Positions 11,201 to 23,452 of a DNA stretch of 64,000 bases are shown piece after piece. Below the pieces are notes generated by a model. It worked only from the letters and a program-made list of their open reading frames with translations. It did not search any database and was not told the origin of the DNA. Positions within the stretch are counted from its first letter, which is position 1. Each line of letters opens with the position of its first letter. This stretch comes from Cryoendolithus antarcticus (lineage: Eukaryota; Ascomycota; Dothideomycetes; Cladosporiales; Cladosporiaceae). Both the position numbers and the translations under genes were made by a program. Location of the stretch: positions 1,736,001 through 1,800,000 of the forward strand of contig NAJO01000001.1 in NCBI GenBank assembly GCA_002077065.1, given 5' to 3'.

Positions 11201-14200
11201 CATCCGGATCTGTTCTATGAAGCGAGGGAGGTGTTTGCACAGACGATCATTCCTTCTATCAACAAGGTCGCTGGATTGCCGAATCCATCTACAGAGAGCA
11301 GAAAGCTGGCGCTGAACCTTGTTAGTCTGCTGTGGCAGTGGGAGGAGCGCACGATCCGCGAGCAGGGCAGTCTGAGTGGTGGTGATTCGCCGCTCATCGA
11401 CCCGCAGATCCAGGGCAAGAGAGCTGCTGTCGCGCCGGCGCCTCTGCGATTGGCGCTGGTGAAGTATCTGGTGCAGTTCATTGCGACTATACCTGAGCGA
11501 TACCCGACATCGGCATCGAAGCACAGGGAGGAGAGGCAGAGTGGTGGCATGCATCAGCAGATGCCTACGGATACTGTTGTGCGGGCGGTGGACCTGCTAT
11601 ACAGACTTCTCTCGCCGCCTTTCTGGGATGACGTGGACGTCGATGCCATGTTCCCGAAGGTCACGGAGCAGATTTTGTGCAGTGAGCTCAAGCCTGAGGA
11701 GAAGCAGGACGTGTGGACTACGCGGGTCGTCAACACAATCCAGATCCTGAAGGTACTGCTCAATACGCGGTCGGACGACTGGGTTGCTGCGAGACTGGGT
11801 CAGCTGCAGAAGCTGCTTGCTAAGCCACTGAAGAGCGACAATGTGGAAGTGCAGGATGCTCTGCATGGCACTGACTTGCCAGATGACGTTCAGCCGAAGC
11901 TGCCACCGATCTTGCAGCGCACGCTCGAGGTCATACCATTGCAGCTGGCGGACGATGAGCTCCCGGATGCCGAGAGCCCGACTGAGGAGTTCAAGACCTT
12001 CCTCAGCACCACTGCTAGCGACGCACTCAATGGCAGCAGTCACATGGCGGGCATCAACATCCTCTGGGCGCTGTCGCAGCGTCGATCCGAGGACATACAC
12101 ACTCACATCGAAGCATTGCTCAAGACCTTCCAGACTAAGCTGGCCAAGGATCACATCAGCTCGCAGCTTACGCCCGCTCAGCAAATCTCGCAAGGCATGC
12201 AGGCACCAACTGTGCCAAAATCTCCAGAAGCCAACATCACCATCGATCTCATCATTAAATGCATCGACATGCTCTCTGGCTGCATCAGCGCGCTTGTCGA
12301 CCGTCGCAGACCCTACCTCAGCGTTCTGGCTTCTTTAGTCGAGCGCTCAAACGACAACAGGCTCTGCGAGAAGATCCTCAGCCAAGTCGAGACATGGGTC
12401 TTCAACCCCACCGAGCCTGTGCCGACTCTGAAGGAGAAGACCGCAGTGCTGCAGAAGATGCTCCTGTTCGAAGCCCGTCCAGACTTGACCATGTACAACA
12501 AGTTCATGGAGCTCGTCATCCGCATCTACGAGGACCCCAAGATCTTCCGTTCCGAGCTCGCCGTGCGCATGGAACAGGCTTTCCTCATCGGACTACGAAG
12601 CCACGATATCGAGATGCGAGCACGATTCATGACGATCTTTGACAAGGCACTTAGTCGCTCAACTAGTAATCGCTTCTTCAAACTCATCTCAGAGCAGCAG
12701 TGGGAGGTTCTGAGCGATAGCTTCTGGTTGAAGCAGATCATACAGCTGATGTTCGGGAGTATTGATCAGAGCACTACGCTGCATTTGCATGAGGACGATT
12801 TTAGGTGTCTTCCGGCTAGTAAAGTCTTTGGGACCTACGCTGGAGATTCGAGGGCTGGCGAGGTGATGTTGGATGATGGGTTTGAAGGGCTGATCAATGC
12901 TGAACGGGCATTTGTCACCGAGATCGGGAACGTCAAGGCTAAGGATGTTTTGGTGCCGCTGAGTGATTTGCAGCATACTGATGATCGGCTCGCGCATGAT
13001 GTCTGGGTGGCGTATTTCCCCATGGCTTGGTCGACGCTTTCGAAGGACGATCGAGAGGACATCGAGCAGGGTCTTGTCGCACTGCTTACGAAGGACATGC
13101 ACCAGCGCCAGGTCGACAGACGTCCGAATTGTGTGTCAACGCTGCTTGAAGGAATCGCAAGGGCGCGACCGAGGTGCAAGTTCCCGCCGCACGTATTCAA
13201 GTTCCTCGCACGGAACTACAATGCCTGGTATGTTGCTGCGACCTTCATGGAGAACATGGCTTATCACCCTGTTATCGACATGGCGACTGCCAGAGAGAGC
13301 AACTTGGATGCTCTGACCGAAGTCTATGCCAGCCTTGAGGAGAACGATCTTTTCTATGGCACATGGCGTCGACGTTCGCAGTTCGTCGAAACCAATGCTG
13401 CGCTGTCCTACGAGCAGAATGGTATCTGGGACAAGGCGCAGAGCATGTACGAGCAAGCGCAGGTCAAAGCAAGAACTCAGTCTCTGCCGTACTCAGGTGG
13501 CGAGTACATGCTCTGGGAGGATCAATGGGTGCTCTGCGCGCAGAAGCTACAGCAGTGGGAGGTACTCGGCGACTTTGCAAAGCACGAGAACATCAACGAT
13601 CTCTACCTTGAGGCGATGTGGCGCAACTTCGAGGCCTGGAACAGCGCAGAGCAGCGCGACCAGCTCGACGGCATCATCAAGGCTGTGTCTGACGCGCCGA
13701 CGCCGAGGCGGATGTTCTTCCAAGCTTTCATGAGCTTGCTTAAGCTGCACAACAAGACCGAGACGAGCCAGGAGTTCGCTAGGATCTGCGATGAGAATAT
13801 TCAGCTGAGCATCAAGAACTGGCATAAGCTGCCCAAGATGATCACGAATGCGCATATTGGCTTGTTGGAGAACTTCCAGCAACTGGTCGAGCTGCATGAT
13901 GCTAGTGTCATCTGCTCTAGCTTGGCGCAGACGAATGCTGGGAACCTGGACGTCAAATCGCAGGAGCTGAAAGTGCTGCTTAGTACGTGGCGGGATCGGT
14001 TGCCCAACCTGTGGGACGACATCAACGCCTGGCAAGATCTGGTGACGTGGAGGCAACATATCTTCCACCTCATCAACGGCACCTACCTCAATCTCCTTCC
14101 CACCGGGCAAGGCAACGCGACTGGCAGCTCATACGCTTACCGCGGCTACCACGAGACCGCATGGATCATCAATCGCTTCGCGCACGTCGCTCGCAAGCAC

Positions 14201-16765
14201 CAGATGCCGGAGGTCTGCATCAATCAGCTCAGCAAGATCTACACTCTGCCCAACATCGAGATCCAAGAGGCGTTCCTCAAGTTGCGCGAGCAAGCCAAGT
14301 GCCACTATCAGAATCGCAGCGAGCTCAACAACGGACTGGATGTCATCAATAATACCAACCTTAACTACTTTGGTCAAAACCAGAAGGCTGAGTTCTACAC
14401 GCTTAAGGGGATGTTCCTCAGTCGACTGGATCAGAAGGGCGAGGCGCATGATGCGTTTGGCACTGCTTTGTTCTTCGATATCAAGTTGCCGAAGGCCTGG
14501 GCTGAATGGGGCCGGTACAGCGATCAGCTATTCAAGGAGAGTCCGGGTGATCTTGAGTTGGCAGGTAATGCTTTGAGCTGCTATCTGGAGGCTGCTGGGC
14601 AGTACAAGAGCGCTAAATCACGGAAGCTGCTGTCTCGCATCTTGTGGCTGCTCAGTCTGGACGACAGCGACGGTACGCTTGCCAAGAACTACGCGAACTT
14701 TAAGGGAGAGACGCCACTCTGGTACTGGGTCACATTCATCCCCCAGCTGCTCAACAATTTGTCACGCAGCGAGGGTGAAGCCAACATCGCACACGAGATC
14801 CTGACTAAGCTGGCGAAGACTTACCCACAGGCTTTGCACTTCCAACTCAGGACTAGTCATGAGGACATGCAAGTCATCCGCCGTGCGCAGCAGGCTCGAG
14901 AGCAGAAGGAGCGTGCTGCCAAAGCCAAGCAGGCTGGTGGCGAGGCTGTCAAGCAAGAAGGCTCGCCTGCCAGACCAGAGAGTGCCGGCGCCTCGAGACC
15001 AGGCACCGCCGCTGGAGGCGAGATTCAAGCTACCGATGGCACGCCGCAGAAGCAGGAGGGGCAGGACACAGTCATGCAGAATGGTGGCGAGCCGGTCCAG
15101 CCGAAAAAGCCCTGGGAGCACACTGAAGCCCTGGTTATCACGCTTCGCACGGCGTTCCCGCTGCTGTATGCTTCGATGGAAGCAATGGTGGAGCAGATCC
15201 AGAAGTACTTCAAGTGTCCGCCAGACGAGGATGCCTACCGCCTCATCGTTGCGCTTCTGAACGACGCGATGGCATATGTCAGCCGCTCACCACACGCCTT
15301 CACGCAAGACAGTAAGCTGCCCTCACAGACCGAGGCGAACATCACGCGCTTCGTGGAGTCGATTCTGCCGCACCACATTAGGAAGGCGTTCGAGCAGGAC
15401 TTCGTCACCAAGAAGCCAACGATGCTGGAGTACATTCACAAACTCCGCAAGTGGCGGGACAAGCTGGCCGAGCGCCTTGATCGCCGTCCATCGACGTTCC
15501 ATCTCGATCAAGTACCGCATCTCAGCGGTTTCCGTTTCGTGTGGTTCGATGAGGTGGAAGTGCCGGGGCAGTACTTGCAGCACCGGGATAAGAACCAGGA
15601 CTTTGTACGCATAGAGCGCTTCCTTCCGATCGTGGATCTTGTCCGTGGTGTGACGGGCTGTCATCGCAGGATCAAGATTCGCGGGCACGATGGGAGCGTG
15701 CATCCTTTCGCTATTCAGCATCCGGCGCCGAGACACAGTCGCAGGGAGGAGAGGATCCTGCAGCTGTTTCGCATGTTCAACAGCACGCTGGCGAAGAAGA
15801 AGGAGAGCCGGCGCCGGAATCTGCAGTTCCATCTTCCGTATATGGTCCCGCTGTCGCCGCAGATCCGCATGATCCAGGATGACGCTTCGTACGTTACCCT
15901 GCAGGGCGTGTATGATGATTACTGTCGCCGGAACGAGCTGGACAAGGATGAAGCGATCATGTACACGATGGACAAGCTGCGCACTACTGCCGCTCAGAAG
16001 CAAGACACGAATCTGAACGTGCGGCTGGAGTCCCTCAATCACGTGCAACAGCGCTTCGTCCCGGCGGATCTCGTCCGCGAATACTTCGCGGCCACCTTCC
16101 CTAGCTTCGACGCTTTCTGGCTCTTCCGTCGCCAATTCACATACCAGCTCGCAGCCCTCACCTACATAACCTTCACCATGCACATGACACAGCGCTATCC
16201 AAGCAAAATGAGCATAGCGCGCAAGACTGGCAATATCTGGGGCTCCGAACTGCTTCCTTTGCTAGCGCAGAATCGCCCACACTTCCAGAACCCCGAAGCT
16301 GTGCCCTTCCGCCTGACACCCAACCTCCAGCGCTTGATGGGCCCAATCCACCAAGAAGGCATCTTCACCTGCGCCCTAATGGCCATCTCCCGCTGCCTAA
16401 CAACCGACTCCACGACCCCCTCGCCTCCCACGCCTCCCCCCGGCACCGGCGCGCCTGCCGCCGACCCCCCCGCCCCTGCGTCGGCTACAAGCACAGACCT
16501 CTCCCACACCCTCTCAATCTTCATCCGCGACGAAATGACGTTCTGGTACACGCAATCGCATCGCCAATCCTTGCAACAAAACGAACTCAGGGAGAATGTG
16601 CAGAAGAATAGCGAGGCGATTGTTAATAAGGCTTTGGCTTTGGCTAGAGAGCCGGTGGGGGCGACGAATTTGCCGGCTTGTCAGACTGTGCTGGAGGTTG
16701 TGGCCAGGGCTACGAATCCGGAGAAGTTGGCGCAGATGGATTTGCTGTTCCAGGCGTGGTTGTGA
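5296..16765 (+). CDS. TRA1: Tra1/TRRAP, PIKK-family pseudokinase of SAGA and NuA4
   Basis: Scaffold that docks transcription activators onto the SAGA and NuA4 acetyltransferase complexes in the nucleus. The body is one open frame of about 3800 residues, the usual size. Most of it is HEAT/TPR solenoid. A FAT domain follows from about residue 2600, a PI3K-like domain from about 3400 (FRFVWFDEVEVPGQYLQHR) and a FATC tail ending in MDLLFQAWL. As known for this family, the DxxxxN and DFG catalytic motifs are absent. I start it at the ATG at 5296 (MGDRNLDALEARLRDNA, which resembles fungal Tra1 N-termini) with an intron 5351-5405 (GTGAAG donor, CTGAT branch). The alternative acceptor at 5399 is also in frame and adds two residues. 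The continuous frame itself has an ATG at 5312. Two low-complexity inserts are present: Ala/Glu/Gly-rich near residue 3230 and Pro-rich near 3710. Confidence 0.93.
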
Positions 16766-17342
16766 GGATTCGTTGTCAAGTTTTTGGATAGGGGTGTCTT
16801 GGGCAGAGGAGGGGTGTTGTGCGAGATGGGCGTCGATAGGTAGGGAGTGCGGAGGTGGGTTGAGAAATACGGTGAGGATGGGGTTGCTTGGAGTCGGAAG
16901 TAGGACAGGGATTCAAGGGACATTAGCGATGGAGTTGGTAGACTTCTCGGGATTTGGGTGGAGTTACGGTGAATGGATGGTTGAGCGGTTGCTTCATCTA
17001 CTACTACCTGCAGCATCATCTGCTCGCAAGTCCTGATAGTGTACATTGAATCTTACAATCCGCGCTGTCCTCTAAACCCTTACCCCTGCATTTCAGTGCG
17101 CAGTCGATCCCGTTCCACAGCATTGAACCTACTTCTCGAGATGTGAGTCCGAAGGCTGCCCGTCTTGCGCGTACATGGCATCTCCAGGCTCCTGGGGTCA
17201 TCGCCAGAGCGACCATAGGAAGTTTCTCGCGCCTTTGATGTACGCCACCTTTCCCACCCAAAGCTCAGCTTCGAGACCATCTCGAACGCCATGCCGATTT
17301 ATTCCGCCTTTCATATCCAGGCGATCGCTTCCATTTCCATCT
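16766..17342. other. Convergent intergenic, TRA1 and OXA1 3' ends
   Basis: TRA1 ends from the left and OXA1 from the right. Short frames here are not supported. Both 3' untranslated regions and terminators should lie here; no clear motif was picked out. Confidence 0.4.
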
Positions 17343-18965
17343 TCACCTCACCGGCCGTCTCCGTCCCCCTTTCTGCCCTCCCTGCGCCTTCACCTTTTCC
17401 TGATGCCGTTTCTCGTAATCCGCCGCCGCGCGCTCCTCATTCTTCACGCGTGTCTTCTGCGCATTGCTCACGACCTTGTCTGCCGCCATCTTCTGGAGCC
17501 CTGCGTAGCCTTCTCTTGCAGCCTGGAACACGCCAGCCTTCTTCGGCGCTGAAGCTGCTGCTGTGGTGTTCGTGGCTTGCGCCAGGATTGTGGGCGCAGC
17601 CGTACTCGTCGAGCTCGCGCGCGTTGTCCGTAGCGCGGGCGCTTGGTAGGTAGGCTGCATGTACTTCGCATTCTTCCCCACCATTCTAGCCGCCGGCGCA
17701 GGTGCTTCCTTCTTCTTGCCGCTCCATTGCTCGGCCATCATGGCGAAAGGGTTCTCGGGCGTGCCTTCGGGCGTTGTGGGTTTGTACACAGGCGTGATGC
17801 CTAGCAACCTCCGCACTCGGTCTACCTGTAGTACGCGCGCCTGTGTCATTCCCCACAGACCCGTGATGAAGAACCAGATCGCCACGGCGCCTGGCTGCCA
17901 GCCGGTGAATGCGAAAATCAGTGTCGGCATGCCCCATAGCATTAGGTTCTTCATTGCGGGTGTCATGGCTGCTGCGTTGGCGCCGCCGCCTTCGCCGCCC
18001 CAGCGCACTGCGAAGTGCAGGGTTCCTGCTAGGAGGGCGGGGAGGATGAGGTAGCCGTCGCTTAGTGTGAGATCGTAGAGCCAGAGGAAGCCACCATTAT
18101 GCAGTTCCGGCACGGGCAAGCTGGCCATGGCCTTTAGGAGCCGGAAGCCGCAGAAGCCGATGTAGCCCTGCACGATCATGGGCAGGAAGATCGTGCGGTA
18201 TTTCAACCCTGCCCGTTTCCTCGTAGCCGACATTTCCTGCCATGCTAGAGCTACGGCTTGATTGTCGCCTGCTTTCTGCGCGGCGCTCATACGCTCTGAT
18301 ACAGGTTTCGTAACGCTTGTGAGTGCCAAGGTTCGCGCGTTCATGTCTGCACTTCTCACGAACAGCGGACTGAGTACTGCCCTTGTCGCCAGCGCCGTCA
18401 CGGCTATAGCGCCCCACCACGGCAGGCCCATGGTGATGTGTGCGTGCTCCATCATCCATTGCAGGATCGAGGTCATGCCGTAGCCGTAGTCTAGGCCTAG
18501 GGAGTGCAGGTAGCCGACTTGGTCTGGAGGTACACTGCCAACCAGATCGTCTAGTTTCAGATCATCGAGGGTTATGGTGTCGAGGTTTGGGAAGGAGGAG
18601 GGCGATGCTGGTAATGAAGAGGAGGGGCCAGGGAACGAGGACGCGGGTGGGGCGGAGATGAAGTGTTCAGCTTCTGCTGTGATCGAGGCGAGATCGGCGG
18701 TGGGTGGATTGGTGGAGGCATAACGGATGGAGGAGAGTGAGAAGGCGGCGATCCGGGGTGCGACTCGCCATCGCTGTGTATGGAGGGGGGTCTGTGAATG
18801 TAGTCTCGGGGATGCCGTCGCTCGAGGGGGGTGTCGACACGAGAGCTGCGGGCTTGTCAGTATTGCTCATCTGAGGAATGCGGTGCTGCATACATTTCTG
18901 CATTGTTGCTGGAACACTCGAGGCGTATAGCCGTTGGCAAGGCGTAAGCCTCTACTGGGCATCAT
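17343..18965 (-). CDS. OXA1: Oxa1, mitochondrial inner-membrane insertase
   Basis: YidC/Oxa1/Alb3-family insertase that places mitochondrially encoded and some imported proteins into the inner membrane. Exons 18965-18894 and 18845-17343; 524 residues. The 48-nt intron has a GTATGC donor, a TACTGAC branch site and a CCCGCAG acceptor. Exon 1 encodes MMPSRGLRLANGYTPRVFQQ; exon 2 continues an Arg/Ser-rich, acid-poor presequence up to about RYAS, a typical matrix-targeting signal. The family motif GYLHSLGLDYGYG precedes the first transmembrane segment. Several hydrophobic spans follow (GLPWWGAIAVTALATR, FLPMIVQGYIGFCGF, MPTLIFAFTGWQPGAVAIWF). A long basic C-terminal tail ending KGGRRRPVR matches the matrix-side ribosome-binding tail. 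Starting at the internal ATG at 18476 would lose the presequence. MIM1, another mitochondrial biogenesis gene, lies 363 bases upstream on the same strand. Confidence 0.93.
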
Positions 18966-19328
18966 CGTGGGTGTGAGGACGATGCAATGTAGTCGTGTGA
19001 TGCGGGAATAATCTGTATGAGCGCGGGAGAGCCTCGGCGATTGGGTGCGATTGGAGTGCAGCAGATATGAATGTGTATGCTACTACACGCATGGAAGACG
19101 ACTACCGAGATATGAGTATGGGTAGATGTCGCTATAAGCTATGTACACTGATCCACCATCGCCGCAACAAGCGCCTGTGGCTGCTTTGCTGCCTTTCCTT
19201 GACTCTATCAACGCCCCCCAGATGCAATGAAGGCACGCTGCTGTATCGTGCACGAGGCCATCCAATTCTTTTCCTTCCTTGCCCGACGAGACTTTGTGTC
19301 AGGTGCTGCCAAATGAACTGTCTCGGTC
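18966..19328. other. Intergenic between MIM1 3' end and OXA1 5' end
   Basis: Same-strand spacer holding the OXA1 promoter and the MIM1 terminator. Nothing else supported. Confidence 0.4.
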
Positions 19329-19845
19329 TCACTCCAGCGAAGTGTAGGCATCCATCTCCTCGCCATTCCTCCGTCTTCGCTCGACCGGATCGTCTCTGAT
19401 CTCAATCCCCGGCCCTATCGAGTGCGTTCCCATGTTTGATCCTGAGTTCCGGTGTCCAGGGAAGACCTACAACATCACTTGTCAGTTCTGCAGTACTCAT
19501 CGTGCCTTCGTCCTCCGCCCTTCATCTCTCGTTGGACCCCGGCTTCTCCAAGTCCCTCCTTCAGCAATGCAGACTCACCCTCGTGCCTCCCCATCCTAAT
19601 CTCCAAGCAGCCTCATGTGCGAACAACTCTCCAAAGCCCAGCATGAGTCCATTGATGAACGGCAACAGTACATTTATCGCGGCTCCTCTTGCAATACTCC
19701 AGAAAGTCGGTGGGCTGTAGAGGATCATGGGCGATGAGGAAGTGGAGGGAACGTCATCCTCTGAGCTCGTTTGATTGCTGTGATTTGCATCGTAGTTCTC
19801 GCTGTCGGAGGGGAAGGTCATTTGCGATTCGGATAGAGGGTCCAT
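19329..19845 (-). CDS. MIM1: Mim1/Tom13, outer-membrane import factor
   Basis: Subunit of the MIM complex, which inserts alpha-helical proteins into the mitochondrial outer membrane and helps assemble the TOM complex. Exons 19845-19579 and 19466-19329; 134 residues. An acidic Ser/Asn/Asp-rich cytosolic N-terminus is followed by the family signature: an ARGAAIN stretch, then LPFINGLMLGFGELFAHEAA and WRLGWGG, covering the single membrane span with its GxxxG-like glycines. The 112-nt intron (GTGAGT donor, ACTGAC branch, GTTGTAG acceptor) leads into a basic tail containing ERRRRNGEE and ending YTSLE. Without splicing the frame stops four codons later. The start at 19845 is the first in-frame ATG; the frame is open further upstream without one. 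Confidence 0.88.
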
Positions 19846-20150
19846 GGTGAATGATGTGGAGGGTGGAGATGGCACAGGATTGTTGCTGGCACGCAGGGCG
19901 CTGGGCGCTGTCCTGGGGCGCTGTCTGGCCGGATTGCTCAAGCTCGCACCGTAGATACGCCTAGGTCAGTGTACACTAGTTTCACTTGACTTCCATTTGC
20001 ACATGTCGAACGGGTCTATCCGCCACGTTCTCCCCGACATATGACTGCCAAGACTAATCTGACGTACCTGGACTGCCTGAGCCTCACAAACACCTCCACC
20101 AAACACCATTTCCTCCTTCACGTCATCTGCATCACCAATCATACAACATC
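19846..20150. promoter_or_regulatory. Bidirectional promoter region MIM1/SHP1
   Basis: The 305 bases between two divergent start codons must hold both promoters. CA-rich leader sequence precedes the SHP1 ATG. No specific site was identified. Confidence 0.45.
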
Positions 20151-21404
20151 ATGGACGCAGCACAACAAGATCTTGTCGCCCAATTCTGCGGCGTGACAGG
20201 CTCCACGGCCGGTGCGGCGACGACAGCCCTTGCATCAGCCAACTGGAACCTCCAAGAAGCAGTCGCCCTCTACTTCGCCGCTCAAGAGGGCCAAGAGGAC
20301 GATGAAGAGGAAGTGAGTGACGAAGGCGGAGCTTCCGTGAACCCACCAGCATCGACCTCACAGCCACGACCCGCCGCAGCATCCTCATCTTCATCAGCAC
20401 CCAAACGCGCCACAGCTGGGTCCTCCAGAATGAAAACCCTCGCCGACTTGCAGTCCTCAGCCCACGATGAAGACGACTCAGACTCCGATCCAGACCTCTA
20501 CACCGGCGGCGAGAAGTCTGGCCTAGCAGTCCAACCCAACCCCGGGCCCGGTGCCGGCCCAAGTAGAAGCGGCGGCCCCGTAGACCACTTCCGCAACATC
20601 CTCAACCAAGCGCGCAAGAACGAAGACCGGCCTCCCGGAGCTGGCGACGCCGAGCCTGCAGACCCTTCAGCACCACGCAGCACAGCTTTCTCCGGCCGTG
20701 CGCAGACACTAGGAGGCGACGACGCACCATCGCGCACGATCGACGACCCCACCGCCCCTCGCTCCTCCAACCAGCAGCGCCCCACAGGCCGCAACCTCCC
20801 AAAGCTGGACAGGACAATGCACCTTTGGGCCGACGGCGTGAGCATCGACGACGGACCCCTCTTCCGCTTCGACGACCCCGCAAACGCAGTTATCATGCAG
20901 CAGATCAACCGCGGCCAGGCACCACTGTCATTACTAGACGTGCAGCCAGATCAGGAGGTGGATTTGACGCTTGAGCCACATAAGGAGATGAATTACGTGC
21001 AGCCGAAGAAGAAGTATCGGCCTTTTGATGGGGGTGGGAACAGGCTTGGGGCGCCGACGCCAGGGCCGAGTATGGAGCCGGCGACAACGCAACAAGTACA
21101 ATCGGACTTTGCGGCTATGGGCGCGGCGGCTCCTGCGCCTCCACAAAACACCGTCGACGACTCACAACCAACACTCACGCTGCAGATCCGGCTCGCGGAC
21201 GGGTCGAGATTGAGCTCACGCTTCAACACTACGCAGACTATCGGCGACGTTTACAGCTTCGTCGATCGAGCTGGAGCGGGGAGTGGACGGTCTTACGCGC
21301 TCATGACGACGTTCCCGAGTAAGGAGTTGGAGGATAAGGGGGTCGTGCTTGGGGAGCTGGGGGAGTTTAAGAGGGGTGGGGTTGTGGTGCAGAAGTGGAA
21401 ATGA
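20151..21404 (+). CDS. SHP1: Shp1/p47-type UBX protein, Cdc48 cofactor
   Basis: Adaptor of the AAA ATPase Cdc48/p97 that links ubiquitylated substrates to it and takes part in membrane fusion, autophagy and PP1 regulation. Single exon, 417 residues. A UBA domain (about 5-45: DLVAQFCGVTG, NWNLQEAVALYF) is followed by a disordered Ser/Pro/acidic linker. A SEP domain lies at about 222-290 (LWADGVSIDDGPLFRFDDP). A UBX domain at about 340-417 begins LTLQIRLADGS and ends FKRGGVVVQKWK. Domain order and length match the p47/Shp1 family. The start at 20151 follows a pyrimidine/CA-rich leader. Confidence 0.93.
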   Translation: MDAAQQDLVAQFCGVTGSTAGAATTALASANWNLQEAVALYFAAQEGQEDDEEEVSDEGGASVNPPASTSQPRPAAASSSSSAPKRATAGSSRMKTLADLQSSAHDEDDSDSDPDLYTGGEKSGLAVQPNPGPGAGPSRSGGPVDHFRNILNQARKNEDRPPGAGDAEPADPSAPRSTAFSGRAQTLGGDDAPSRTIDDPTAPRSSNQQRPTGRNLPKLDRTMHLWADGVSIDDGPLFRFDDPANAVIMQQINRGQAPLSLLDVQPDQEVDLTLEPHKEMNYVQPKKKYRPFDGGGNRLGAPTPGPSMEPATTQQVQSDFAAMGAAAPAPPQNTVDDSQPTLTLQIRLADGSRLSSRFNTTQTIGDVYSFVDRAGAGSGRSYALMTTFPSKELEDKGVVLGELGEFKRGGVVVQKWK

Positions 21405-21624
21405 GAGGATTATGAAGTAATGCGGTCGGGAGGAGACTGGGATGTGCAACGGGGCAACGACGGAAACGCTGTTGCAGCATACGGACATTATGAAAAACGT
21501 GGTTGTAGAAGCTCTAGCTCGGCCGGCGTGCTGGGTGTCGGCAACGGGTAGGCGCCAGCGCAGCGCCGCCCTTTTTCTAGAATAGATCGTGCGCTATGCA
21601 TTCTGCAGTGGCGTGAATAAGCAT

Positions 21625-22790
21625 TCAAGACATCGAGTCTTCTGCCTCGCTCACATTCCCAAGTACCTGCCGATGCTGCGTGCTTGGTCCTACCGCTGTG
21701 ATGCACGCTGTACCTGGTTTGGAGAAAAGGTACACTAAAAGACATACACTCACCCCCTGCGCCTCCGCCTCCCTAGCCCACGCATCTTGCTGCCACCTCA
21801 GCGATTCCTTCGCGGCGCTCGTACTTACCACAAACAGCGGCTCCGGTGCTCCCCGCTGAGGGACCAGCATCTCGTCTAGCTTCCCCTCGTATGCTCCACC
21901 CGTGAGCGCTGATGTGAGGATGTTGCGGAGTCCGGGCGTCGCGCCGTGAGAGCCGGTGAGTATGATCTTAGCCATACCTAAAGTTTGGTCGGTGGCCCAA
22001 GGTTTCATGGGCTCGTTGATGAAGGCGCGGAAGCTGCTCGCGTTTACATTCCCGCTCGCAAGGTCGGCCGTGTGAGGCTCTGCGAGGAAGGCTAGATCAT
22101 GCCACGTCTCCTGAACGTCTACTAAGCCGCATTCATGGACTAGTTTCGTCGCCACCGGGCCGGCGTTGCTATAATCCACCGTGAGGACTCCATGTTCTGG
22201 AGAGGAGCAGGTGTAGAAGTCTGGCGTTGACAAGGGACAGGTCGCTTATATACCGGCTGGATAGTGGAGCTTCAGCTCATTGAGACCGAGAGCTGGCGCT
22301 GCGGTTACGAAGCGAGATTTCAGGTCTTGCGAAGGGCTGAGAGGGAGGACTACGCCCGCTGAAGTGGTTTGCGAGGTGGCGTTGTTCGCGACGGCGGCTC
22401 AGAGGTCGGCGAGCATGGTGTGTATAGCTGCTGGAAGAGGTTGCTGGGCTCGAAGCCATGGCTGCAGACGGCGGAGACGGCCAAAGAGCAAGCTCTGATC
22501 GACCTGGCCAACTTCTTGAAGGTTGTTGTCGTCCTGCGAGAGAAGCCATGTCTGGTTTTGCATCACCGCTCTGTAGTCTCCGTCGCCATCGATCTTGGCG
22601 ACCGAGACGACTGAGCCGTTCGAGTGGGCTACGCTTGCGGTGCTGTGCTTGTTCAGTCAATGAGGGTGGTATGGGTTGTGTGTGGCAGGTGTGCAGACCC
22701 GTGGTCAAATGCCAGGTAAAAGCCTACTCCGATCTGTGCCGCGCGAACAGCTGCGAGTGCGGGCATCATTATGAACAACATTCGGGCCAT
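21625..22790 (-). pseudogene. Degenerate secreted Hsp70-like protein, pseudogene copy A
   Basis: Paralogue of the intact gene at 23453-24455. Exon 1 (22790-22699) encodes a signal peptide beginning MARMLFIMMPALAAV, then the start of an Hsp70-like phosphate-1 loop (IGVGFYLAFDHG). A 56-nt intron (22698-22643, donor GTCTGC) interrupts the glycine codon. Exon 2 continues TASVAHSNGSVVSVAKIDGD. The homologous frame is broken by a TGA at 22401-22399 and a TAA at 22248-22246, the first falling opposite a lysine codon of the intact paralogue. After the second stop the frame stays homologous (VLTVDYSNAG, KIILTGSHGATPG, EPLFVVSTSAA). A further GTGAGT donor sits near the end. Two stops without a frame change point to a pseudogene. 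Confidence 0.7.
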
Positions 22791-23452
22791 GTTTTGATGC
22801 AGAGGGTGTAGTCCAAGCTGGCCAGAGTGCGGAATCGTTGTGTAGTCTTCGCGAGGGGCAATGGGCTTGTGTAGCAGAGGTGCAGACGAAATTGAGACAA
22901 GAACGGACTGAGATCTGACGTACCCTTTATCGCAGTCATCTCGCGACGTGTCTTCATCATCGTCAGAGTCATCGCAGCTGTACCGCACAGTTGCATACCT
23001 GACTGAGTTCTATCATTGCGTGACCTGCGAAGACGCGAATTGTAACATGGCTGGAAGCGGCCAGGAAGGCTTCACAGAGGAAAGCGCGATCGTTGATGGT
23101 GCTTGGGCGAGGATTCCGCTTGAAGAACAGTCTCGACATTTGAGTACACTGAGTTCCGTGTATACCGAGTCGATGACTGCGGCTTGAGACGCGGCTACGT
23201 TGCTACACTGGAGCGATCCCAGTACCCGAGTGATATGCCGTTGCCGCGTGATAATTGTGTAAACTCCCCTCGAGGCCCCGTCCTTGTCCCGACCGATTTC
23301 GGTTAGGTTTGCTTCCTCAGGCTGCGCCGAAAGATCGTAACAAGAGCTTTGGTTGAAAGTATGGGTTCTGAGTAGTCATATTTCTGGGAGCCTAACGAAG
23401 ACGAGAGTCACCATGTACAGACGCCGATACTGTCTGCTTCTGCTTCCCTCAG
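22791..23452. other. Intergenic between Hsp70-like copies A and B
   Basis: Spacer between two same-strand paralogues. No supported gene on either strand. Confidence 0.4.

Noticed and set aside
22399..22401. Programmed TGA readthrough in Hsp70-like copy A
   Set aside because: The stop context (TGA GCC) lacks the CTA readthrough signal and a second stop follows in the same frame; a pseudogene is simpler.
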